A stretch of 64,000 nt of DNA from Halopenitus sp041821145 (GTDB lineage: Archaea > Halobacteriota > Halobacteria > Halobacteriales > Haloferacaceae). A model generated the notes under the pieces. The model was not told the origin of the DNA and searched no databases. It saw only the letters and a list, made by a program, of their open reading frames with translations. A program made the translations under genes and the position numbers. Location of the stretch: the NCBI RefSeq assembly GCF_041821145.1, contig NZ_JBGUBC010000005.1, positions 62,001-126,000 on the forward strand. The letters are read 5' to 3'. The first letter of the stretch is position 1. Every line of letters starts with the position of its first letter. Below are positions 41,305-49,168 of this stretch, piece after piece.

Positions 41305-43935
41305 CTACGTGGTTCGGAGGTGGTTTTGCGTCGGTTCATACACTTCTCCCTTCCGACGCAACTTCTCGATCTCGTCTTCCGCCTTTGTGGGATCCATCCC
41401 AACCTCGTCGGCGCGTTCGAGGACCTCCTCGATCGGTGCCCCCTCCTCGTACTCCTCCTCGATGTCCGCGATCAGGCCCTTCAGGTTCTTGATGCGGTCG
41501 CGCTGGCTCTTCGATGTTCCCGTCTCGACCACGTCCGCGTCGAACTGTCCCGTCTCCGGATCGACGCCGATGTCCTTGAGGCATGACTCGACGATGTTCG
41601 TCGACCGTTCGGCGTCTTTCGGATCGACGGTGTCCGATAGTCGAACGCGGGCGCTCGCCTCGGCCAACCGGACGAGCGCTTCCAGCTGTCGGGCCGTCAC
41701 CGGAACCGGTGCATCCTCGTCGACACCCTTCGATCGGAGGTCGACGTAGAACTCCTCTATGACCGCCTTGGCCTCGTCGGTCATCGTTGGGTAGCAGTTC
41801 CGTTTCGCATAGGCGATGTACTTTCGCAGGAGGTCGGCGTCGATCGCGGGTGCGACCTCCTCCGTCACGTCGTCGACTTCGGCCTGCGTGAACTCCGAGG
41901 TGGGGAGCTCCTCGCGTTGTGTGTTCAACTCGCCGGCATAGTTCGTCTTCAGGATGTGTTTCGCGAGCCGGCTGTCGTGTTCGGGATCCGGCTGGTCCGT
42001 GACGGTGAAGATGAGATCGAACCGCGAGATGAGCGCGGGCTCTAAGTCGATCTGCTCGCCGATCGGCTCGTACTGGTCGAACCGCCCGTACTTTGGGTTT
42101 GCGGCGCCCAACAGCGAACACCGGCTCTTGAGCGTGGCGTTGATGCCGGCCTTGGAGATCGATATCTTCTGCTGTTCGAGCCCCTCGTGCATCGCCGAAC
42201 GGTCGCCCGCATCCATCTTGTCAAGCTCGTCGATCGCCGCGATCCCCTTGTCGGCCAACACGAGTGCACCGGCCTCGAGAGACCACTGTTGGCCGTCGCC
42301 GAAGTCGTCTCTCACAGCTGCAGCCGTAAGCCCCGCCGCACTCGAGCCCTTTCCGGAGGTATAGACGGATCTGGGGGCGATGTTCTCGACGTAGGAGATC
42401 ATCTGTGAGTTGTGCGAGACGATTCCGTTCGAGACGTAGTTGTGCGTGTCCTCGACTTCGAGGTCGTACACCCACTCGTCTTCGGAGTCGATCGCTTCCA
42501 TCGATTCGATCCGATCCCAACGAATCCCGCTTCCAACCGCCATATCGGTGTTTCCAGCCGTGACGGCGCCGCCGTCGGTGGCGGCTCGCGGTGTGACGGC
42601 AACACGGTCGCGGGTGGTGAGTTCATCTGCTCGCCGGGGTTCGTGGTCGCCAGCTCCGTCTCGTACGAACAGCGGATGCGACGGCGTCACCTCGACGGTT
42701 CGTCCCGAGACGGTCTCGATCCGATACATCCGTTCGGGGGCTTCCCGCTTCCAGACCTTCGTCGCTCGCGACGAGCCGATCGTCCCGTCCGGCTGGAGTG
42801 CGGGAACCTCGACGTCAACGTCGTCCCAGACGCCGTCGTCGACGGGCTTTGGATCGTCGAGGTTTCCTTCGACGAGTTCCCGTATCGGTAGCTCGCGTCC
42901 GTCACCAAGCGTGACGCGTGTCTCTCCGTTCACACACTTACCCGTCCCCGGATCTCCGATAAGTAGCATGTGGAGGTCCCCGCGGATCCGCGATCCGTCC
43001 GGAAGGTGTTTGGTCACGCCCGAGAACAACTGGAGGACCATCGCGAGCTTCTCCTCCTCGTAGCCGTAGATCGCGGGTGCGATCGACTTGACCATTTTCT
43101 CGTAGACGTCCGGGTCGTTCGAGAGTTCGACGATCTCCGCTCTGTCCTCGGTCGTGATCTCCATGTCCTCGAACTCCTCGTCCTCGATCGAGATGGAGAC
43201 ACCGTCCATGTAGAGATCGAAGATCGCGGACTTCTCGTTGCCCTGTTGGACCTGCTCGATATGGAGGACGCCGACGGCGGTGACGTGGTCGCCGGGCGTC
43301 ACCTTCCCGGTGAGGTCGTCAACCACGTTGACGTCGATCGCCTGGGGCGTCTCTCCGCCGCGGAGCCCCTCGGGCGACTCCTGAATGCGGAGCTTCTGGG
43401 AGTCGATGAACTCCGACTGGTCGAAGTTGACTCGGAAGGGACCCTGCCGTTCACAGCCCTGACACTCGTGTGGCTCTTGAAATCCGCCCTCGCTTTGGGG
43501 GATGTACGTCATCGTTCCGCAGCGTTGACACTCGAAGGCGGCGTCGGTGATCTTCGGACGGACGTCGGTCGCCTTCCGGACGATTCCTCGCACGGAGACG
43601 AGCCGACCGATGTGGTTGTCGTGGACTCGGATCCCGCGGATGTCGATGCTGTCCGGGAGGTTCTCGATCCGCACGTGGGCTTGTCCGAGGCCGACATCCG
43701 CCGGCAGGTCGTACAGCCGTAACGCTTCCTCGGCGTACTCGAGCATCTGCTCGGGCTGGCTGCAGAAGTCCTCCGCCAGATCACGATCGAACTGGAAGAG
43801 ATCGTCGTAATCGACGTATAGCGAGCGCTGCTCGTTGGGATATCGCTGTGCCAACTCGCCGATCTCCTCGCGGTAGTAGTTCCGATAGAACTGAATGAAC
43901 CGCTCCGTGAGATCCTGATTGCCGGCCTGAGCCAT
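41305..43935 (-). CDS. mcm: Replicative DNA helicase MCM, intein-containing precursor
   Basis: Archaeal MCM, the hexameric 3'-5' helicase at the replication fork (876 aa precursor, 700 aa after splicing). The N-terminal domain has an oligonucleotide-binding fold and a zinc site (Cys136, Cys139, Cys158, Cys161). Walker A begins GDPGTGK at 327-333 and is split there by an intein (334-509). After it come SQMISYVENIAPRSVYTSGKGSSAAGLTA, Walker B IAAIDELDKMD and the arginine-finger region SRFDLIF. The C-terminal ~80 residues are a winged helix. Cotranscribed with the DUF7854-like gene. Splicing is required for function. Confidence 0.96.
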   Translation of the reverse strand: MAQAGNQDLTERFIQFYRNYYREEIGELAQRYPNEQRSLYVDYDDLFQFDRDLAEDFCSQPEQMLEYAEEALRLYDLPADVGLGQAHVRIENLPDSIDIRGIRVHDNHIGRLVSVRGIVRKATDVRPKITDAAFECQRCGTMTYIPQSEGGFQEPHECQGCERQGPFRVNFDQSEFIDSQKLRIQESPEGLRGGETPQAIDVNVVDDLTGKVTPGDHVTAVGVLHIEQVQQGNEKSAIFDLYMDGVSISIEDEEFEDMEITTEDRAEIVELSNDPDVYEKMVKSIAPAIYGYEEEKLAMVLQLFSGVTKHLPDGSRIRGDLHMLLIGDPGTGKCVNGETRVTLGDGRELPIRELVEGNLDDPKPVDDGVWDDVDVEVPALQPDGTIGSSRATKVWKREAPERMYRIETVSGRTVEVTPSHPLFVRDGAGDHEPRRADELTTRDRVAVTPRAATDGGAVTAGNTDMAVGSGIRWDRIESMEAIDSEDEWVYDLEVEDTHNYVSNGIVSHNSQMISYVENIAPRSVYTSGKGSSAAGLTAAAVRDDFGDGQQWSLEAGALVLADKGIAAIDELDKMDAGDRSAMHEGLEQQKISISKAGINATLKSRCSLLGAANPKYGRFDQYEPIGEQIDLEPALISRFDLIFTVTDQPDPEHDSRLAKHILKTNYAGELNTQREELPTSEFTQAEVDDVTEEVAPAIDADLLRKYIAYAKRNCYPTMTDEAKAVIEEFYVDLRSKGVDEDAPVPVTARQLEALVRLAEASARVRLSDTVDPKDAERSTNIVESCLKDIGVDPETGQFDADVVETGTSKSQRDRIKNLKGLIADIEEEYEEGAPIEEVLERADEVGMDPTKAEDEIEKLRRKGEVYEPTQNHLRTT
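42409..42936 (-). mobile_element. MCM mini-intein (176 aa) in Walker A
   Basis: In-frame protein-splicing element. It starts with Cys1 in CVNGETRVTLGDG (block A), has block B with GRTVEVTPSHPLF (Thr84, His87), block F EWVYDLEVEDTHNYVSNG, and ends VSHN (His175-Asn176), followed by extein Ser510. Only ~60 residues separate blocks B and F, with no LAGLIDADG motifs, so it lacks a homing endonuclease and should not be self-mobile now. The insertion point after the P-loop Lys is a known hotspot for inteins in MCM/CDC21 proteins. Confidence 0.93.
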
Positions 43936-44066
43936 TACGACGCGTCTTGGTCGCCATCACCTAAGAACCCTCCTCTCGCGGATCGACCGTGGTCGCGGAT
44001 AGCCGACCCGCTTGTCGGACTGGAGACGTCGGGGCTGGTCCCCGGAGCCGACGGAGCCGCGCCGAA

Positions 44067-45332
44067 TCAGTTACCCGTCCACCGAAGGAGCGCGAGGGTG
44101 CCCTCGTAGAGTCCGATCATGGTGAGCGTGACGATGATCGGTGCCATCCCGGTCGGATCCGGGCTGAAGAGGAACGCGATCCCCAGGAAAGCGCCCCAGA
44201 AGATGAGCCGTTTGTCCTGGAGCCACTGCCGGGTGACGAGCCCCATCATGATCGCGAGCATGATGAAAAGCGGGATCTGGAAGACGATCGCCATGAACGA
44301 CATCATGACGATGATGAGGTTGAACGTCTCCGCGAGCCCGAACGCGATGACTGCGGCATCGGAGGTGTAGGTGGTGAAGTAGCTAAAGATCGCCGGCAGG
44401 ACGAGGAAGTGAGCAAAGAGGATCCCGATGGTTCCAAGCACGAGACTCGTCGGGACGGCCGCCAGGTAATAGCGGCGCTCGCGACGGTAGAGTCCGGGGC
44501 GCATGAATCGGTAGGTCTGGTAGACGAACACCGGCAGCCCCACGACCACGCCGGCCAGTCCGGCGACCTTGAGCCGAGTCAACACGAGCTCCAACGGACC
44601 GTACAACCGCGGCCGGTTCCCGCTCGGATCGGGGATGTGGTACGACCAAAAGTAGTTGATCAGATCACTCGCGGAGGGGAACGCGAGGAGGATCGCGATC
44701 CCCGCGACGAGAAACACGATCCCCAACCGCCGCATCATCTCCTCGATGTGGGCCGCAAGCGGCATCTCCTCGTCCGTGTCGGGGCCCTCGACGAGCGGAT
44801 CGTCGGGTTCCGTATCGCTTACTGTCGGCTCGTTCGATCCGCGCGAGTCTTCTTGTTCGTCCCCGCCGTCTTCCTGCTCGTCCTCTCTGTGATCTACTTC
44901 CTCGTCTCCATCATCGTCGTCGCTCTCCTCGTCGACGTCTTCGTCAGCGTCGGCTCCGTCATCTTCGTCGGTTCCCTCCTCCTCCTCCTCGTCGCCCGAT
45001 CCGTCGGGCTCGTCCTGTTTGTCGTCCGTATCGTCATCGCCGTCCGTATCGACGTCTCTTTCCTCGTCATCACCGACGACGCCGTCATCGTCGTCCTCTT
45101 TTGGCTTCTCGTCGGCGTCCTCTCGATCGGTCGATCCGGGCGGTTCAGCCGGATCCGTGGATTCCGTCGCGGTGGTCCTCCGGTCCGCCGCAGACGGTTC
45201 CGAGTCGTCGTCCGGCTGATCGGACCCGCCGCTGTCCTCGTCCGTCGACGTCACGTCGGCGACCGAGGGGTCTTCTTCGTCCGGCGACGGCTCGTCCGCC
45301 GGCGACTCTCGCGAAGGCGAGTCCTCACCCAT
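44067..45332 (-). CDS. tatC: Tat translocase subunit TatC (single-domain, TatCo type)
   Basis: Six-helix membrane receptor of the twin-arginine export system, which carries folded proteins across the membrane (421 aa). The first ~190 residues are an extremely acidic Asp/Glu/Ser extension, followed by the TatC core beginning MPLAAHIEEMMRRLGIVFL. Core motifs include YQTYRFMRPGLYRRERRY, then GLAETFNLIIVMMSFMAIVFQIPLF and FSPDPTGMAP. The length of the acidic tail is unusual. TATAATAA lies ~20-27 nt before the ATG at 45332. It is divergent from the two-domain TatC, and the two share a 168-bp promoter region. Confidence 0.93.
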   Translation of the reverse strand: MGEDSPSRESPADEPSPDEEDPSVADVTSTDEDSGGSDQPDDDSEPSAADRRTTATESTDPAEPPGSTDREDADEKPKEDDDDGVVGDDEERDVDTDGDDDTDDKQDEPDGSGDEEEEEGTDEDDGADADEDVDEESDDDDGDEEVDHREDEQEDGGDEQEDSRGSNEPTVSDTEPDDPLVEGPDTDEEMPLAAHIEEMMRRLGIVFLVAGIAILLAFPSASDLINYFWSYHIPDPSGNRPRLYGPLELVLTRLKVAGLAGVVVGLPVFVYQTYRFMRPGLYRRERRYYLAAVPTSLVLGTIGILFAHFLVLPAIFSYFTTYTSDAAVIAFGLAETFNLIIVMMSFMAIVFQIPLFIMLAIMMGLVTRQWLQDKRLIFWGAFLGIAFLFSPDPTGMAPIIVTLTMIGLYEGTLALLRWTGN

Positions 45333-45500
45333 TCGTTCGTTGTTCACCCCCGGGTTATTATAGGCCTTTTTGGATGGCTCCGACGATCGGCGTCGATAGG
45401 TGGATTCGGTGTCCATTCGGCTCCCGGAGGTGGAAAATTCGAGTAGCAGCTCCGATCCGCGTGAGAAAAGGTTGATAACCGCGACGGACATCCTCCCGAT

Positions 45501-47807
45501 ATGGCCAGCGCTCTCGACGAGGACACCCAACAGGCGCTTTCGGCCGGTCGTGATTCGGTGGCGGCGATCCTCCGATCGGTCCAAAAGGATCTCCAGAAGG
45601 TATTTATCGTCTTCCTCATCGTGTTCGTCGCGACGTTCTACGCGCTTCGGGTGTACGTCTGGAACGCGCTCAAGGGCATCACGATCGCCAACATGCCCGT
45701 CGACGTGGAGTCGGAACTGGAGATCATCGCACAGACGCCCTTCGAGGTGATCCTCCTGCAGGCGAAGATCGGGCTCATCGTCGGCGCGATCGTTTCTCTC
45801 CCCGTCCTCATCTACTTCGCCCGGGACGGCCTCCGCGATCGGGGCTGGTGGCCGCAGTCGCCGATCCCGCGCTGGAAGATCGCCGCGATCGGCCTGCTCG
45901 CGACGGCCCTGTTCTTGGCGGGAATCTCGTACGGCTACTTCGTCTTCTTCCCCGTGATGTTCGCGTTCCTCGCCGAGTTCGGTCTCGAGGCCGGATTCAA
46001 TCCGAGCTACTCGATCGTGATGTGGACCGAGTTCATCGTCTTTTTGTCCATCTCCTTTGGCCTTGCCGGCCAGATGCCGCTTTTGATCACCGGCCTCTCG
46101 TACGCCGAGATCGTCTCCTATGAGACCTTTCGCGACAAGTGGCGCCACGCGATCGTCGCCATCTTCGTCTTCGGCGCGATGTTCTCTCCGCCGGACCCGT
46201 TCACCCAGATCATGTGGGCGGTCCCGCTCACCGCGCTCTACGGGTTCAGTCTCTATCTCGCGAAGGTCGTGGTCACGGCGAAACGCTCCTCCGACCGGAT
46301 CAATCCCTTCGCCTCCGCCCGTCGTCACTGGAACCTCGTCGCCGGCGCGATCGTCCTCGGTGCCGCGATCATCTACGCGTTCTACGAATACGGCGGCCGC
46401 GAGTCGACGAACGAACTGCTCGCGATCATCGGCAGTTCGCGTCGATTCGGGCCGGCCGGTGCCGGAACCGGCCTCGATCCTGCCGTCGAGGTCGGGCTGT
46501 ACGCGGCGCTCGTCGCCCTCTCGTTCGGCATTCTCGCGCTCCTTGCTGCGATCTACCGTGATCTCGATGCGACCGCCGTCGGCGCCCGCTACGGCGACCC
46601 AACCGGGATCGATCTGCGTGAACTCGACGCTGCCGGCGTTCGGGCGGCGCCCGAGGAGGCGTTCGAGGCGCTGAGCGAGGAGGAGGCCCTCGCGATCGCT
46701 GGCGAGGCGATGGACGAGGACGACCCCGAGAGGGCACGCGCGATCCTCGATCGGTTCGACGAGGCGACTGCCGAACCGGAGTCGGTCGACGGAGACGGGG
46801 ACGAGGGCGAGGCAGTCGACTCCGCCGATAGCGAGGAGGGTGACGCCGATTCCGGTACCGTGCCCGGGTCCCCGGCTGCAGCGAACACATCGGATTCGTC
46901 CGACGCCGGCGGGGGGATGCTCGGTAACGTCACCGATCGCGCCTCACGAGCGAGTACGACGTTCCTCGACGATTTCGCCGAGGACACCGACGAGGAGGAG
47001 ATCGGCGGCTACTACACCGACCTGAAGTTCATCTTCGACTCGCTACGCTCGCGGTCGTTCCGGATCGTCGCGTGGTTCGTCGCCGTGATGGGCGCGGTGT
47101 TCACCTGGCTGTACCTCGGCGGACTCGGCGACGTCCGCGCGGACTTTCTCGCTCGCGTGCCCGAGGAACTCGATCCTGGACAGGTCACGGTGATCACGCT
47201 TCACCCCGTTGAGGCACTCATCTTCATGGTGAAGTTCTCGGTTCTGATCGGCCTGCTGGCGACGCTTCCGGTCGTGGCCTATTACGCGTGGCCGGCCCTT
47301 CGTGACCGGGGAGTCGTTCGTGGACATCGTCGGCGTGTCTTCGCGTGGGTTGGTGCGCTCGCCATCGGACTGGTCGGCGGATTCGCGATCGGGTACGCCT
47401 ACATTGCGCCCGGGATCATCTCCTATCTCGTCACGGACGCACTCGGTGCCCGCATGGTCATCACCTACCGGATCAACGATTTCTTCTGGCTCATCATCTA
47501 CACGACGCTCGGCATTGGGATCCTCGCTGACATCCCCGTGTTAATGGTGCTTTTGAACTCTTCCGGCATGCCCTACACCGCCTTCCGGACCCGCTGGCGG
47601 GAGGTGACGATCGCGGCGTTGACCTTCGCTGCCGCCTTCACGCCCGCGGACATCGTGACGATGTTCCTCGTGACGATCCCGCTTTTGGCTGCCTACGTCG
47701 TCGGGGTCGGGGTCCTCTTCGTTCTCACCCTCGGCGGACGTCGCGATCTCGCCCCCCCGGCGTCGTTCATCGATGTCGGGGATCGGATCGACGCCGACTC
47801 CGATTGA
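45501..47807 (+). CDS. tatCt: Double-length Tat translocase subunit TatCt
   Basis: Haloarchaea-specific fusion of two TatC domains (768 aa, about 14 helices). The first core spans ~residues 10-260 (FEVILLQAKIGLIVGAIVSLPVLIYFARDGL; MFSPPDPFTQIMWAVPL). Extra helices and an acidic linker (about 390-490) follow, then the second core (KFIFDSLRSRSFRIVAWF; FIVMKFSVLIGLL-type helices; FTPADIVTMFLV). In Haloferax this paralogue and TatCo are both needed for growth. Halophiles send most exported proteins through Tat; the PstS and 53-kb lipoproteins here are likely clients. Confidence 0.93.
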   Translation: MASALDEDTQQALSAGRDSVAAILRSVQKDLQKVFIVFLIVFVATFYALRVYVWNALKGITIANMPVDVESELEIIAQTPFEVILLQAKIGLIVGAIVSLPVLIYFARDGLRDRGWWPQSPIPRWKIAAIGLLATALFLAGISYGYFVFFPVMFAFLAEFGLEAGFNPSYSIVMWTEFIVFLSISFGLAGQMPLLITGLSYAEIVSYETFRDKWRHAIVAIFVFGAMFSPPDPFTQIMWAVPLTALYGFSLYLAKVVVTAKRSSDRINPFASARRHWNLVAGAIVLGAAIIYAFYEYGGRESTNELLAIIGSSRRFGPAGAGTGLDPAVEVGLYAALVALSFGILALLAAIYRDLDATAVGARYGDPTGIDLRELDAAGVRAAPEEAFEALSEEEALAIAGEAMDEDDPERARAILDRFDEATAEPESVDGDGDEGEAVDSADSEEGDADSGTVPGSPAAANTSDSSDAGGGMLGNVTDRASRASTTFLDDFAEDTDEEEIGGYYTDLKFIFDSLRSRSFRIVAWFVAVMGAVFTWLYLGGLGDVRADFLARVPEELDPGQVTVITLHPVEALIFMVKFSVLIGLLATLPVVAYYAWPALRDRGVVRGHRRRVFAWVGALAIGLVGGFAIGYAYIAPGIISYLVTDALGARMVITYRINDFFWLIIYTTLGIGILADIPVLMVLLNSSGMPYTAFRTRWREVTIAALTFAAAFTPADIVTMFLVTIPLLAAYVVGVGVLFVLTLGGRRDLAPPASFIDVGDRIDADSD

Positions 47808-47837
47808 CCCCGCCGTTGATCCCGCTGAGGCGGGCCG

Positions 47838-49058
47838 TCACCGTAGGGCGCTATCCGACCGCCGTTCATTTACCGATTCGTCGATGGTGACGTCCATCGA
47901 TGCCAGCTTCTCATGGGCGATCTCCCGGTCGAGTCGCTCGGGGATCGAATGGAGGCCGGGACCGAGATCGGTGCCTGCGGCCAGCGCCTCCAGGCTCCGT
48001 GCCATCAGCACGAAAGTCGTGTCCATCACCTCGATCGGGTTCCCGGCACTCCCCGGCGCCGCCAGGTTGACGACGCGACCCTCCGCGAGCAGTCGGATCG
48101 TTCGTCCGTCCGGCAGCCGGAAGCGTTCGATCCCGGCCTCCGGACGCGTTCGTTCGACCGCGAGCTTCGCGAGCGCGTCGACGTCGATTTCGATCTCGCT
48201 ACCGATCGACGCGAGCACGGTCCCGTCGGCCATCGCCTCGAGTTGCTCACGGCCGACCACGTCACGTCGGCCAGTCGCCGTGATCACCAACGATGCATCA
48301 CGGACCGCCTCGGTCGCTGGAGCGACGTCGTGACCGTCCGCGAGCGCGCGGAGCGCCTTTCGGGGATCCACCTCCGCGACGACCGTCCGAGCGCCGAGGG
48401 ATCGGAGCTTACTGGCGATTCCGCGTCCGCAGTGGCCGTAGCCGACGACCGCCGCCCGCGACCCCGCGATCATCGCGTTCGTTAGGTTCGCGATCGCCGA
48501 AAGCGAGCTCTCGGCAGTGCCGTGGACGTTGTCGAAGTGGCGTTTCATCGGGGCGCCATTGACGTCGTAGATCGGAAACGGGATCGCCTCCCGCTCCTCG
48601 AGCGCCCGCAGGCGCGTTATCCCGCCGGTCGTCTGCTCGCAGGCCCCGTGAACACCGCGGGCGATCGCCGGATGCTCCTCACAGAGTGGTTCGAGAAGGT
48701 TGGCCCCGTCATCAGCCACCAGATCCGGCTCGGTCGCCACCAACTCGTGGCGCCTCTCCCGAAGCGCCGCCTCGTCCTGGTCCGCCCGAGAGAGCGGTCT
48801 GATTCGGGGATGGTCCTCCAGCCGCTCGACGACGTCCCCATGGGTCGTCCCTGCCTCGCCGGTCACGATCACCCTCGCGGCGTCACCCGCCGCGATCGTC
48901 TCCACGAAGAGACCGGTATGGGGAGTGATCGGTGCGGAGATGCCGATAGTGAGCCCCGAGAACGGTTCACGCTCCCTGAAGCGTTCGCCACATCGTCGAA
49001 GCAGGGGCGCCCGTTCGGCCACGCGATCGACCGCGTCCGATTCCGCTGGCTCGTCCAT
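47838..49058 (-). CDS. S-adenosylhomocysteine hydrolase family protein (divergent paralogue)
   Basis: NAD-dependent hydrolase fold of the AhcY family (406 aa). The N-terminal domain has the substrate motifs DDGANLLEP, GACEQTTGGITRL and GAPMKRHFDNVHGTAESS, so the catalytic Lys and Asp-Asn are kept. One Glu of the usual S-E-E-T-T is Gln. The Rossmann motif is VVGYGHCGRGIASKLRSLGARTVVAEVDP. The sequence, including its start, is more divergent than the usual haloarchaeal AhcY, so it may be a second family member acting on S-adenosyl- or S-inosyl-homocysteine. Convergent with tatCt. Confidence 0.8.
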   Translation of the reverse strand: MDEPAESDAVDRVAERAPLLRRCGERFREREPFSGLTIGISAPITPHTGLFVETIAAGDAARVIVTGEAGTTHGDVVERLEDHPRIRPLSRADQDEAALRERRHELVATEPDLVADDGANLLEPLCEEHPAIARGVHGACEQTTGGITRLRALEEREAIPFPIYDVNGAPMKRHFDNVHGTAESSLSAIANLTNAMIAGSRAAVVGYGHCGRGIASKLRSLGARTVVAEVDPRKALRALADGHDVAPATEAVRDASLVITATGRRDVVGREQLEAMADGTVLASIGSEIEIDVDALAKLAVERTRPEAGIERFRLPDGRTIRLLAEGRVVNLAAPGSAGNPIEVMDTTFVLMARSLEALAAGTDLGPGLHSIPERLDREIAHEKLASMDVTIDESVNERRSDSALR

Positions 49059-49168
49059 GTCGGATCGGGGACGCCATCGCGGAAAACGGTTCGCCCGGCG
49101 ATCGACTGCCGGGTGCGGGCATGACGCGGGTGAGGCACAACGCGGGTGCGTACTGCACGCGACCGCGA

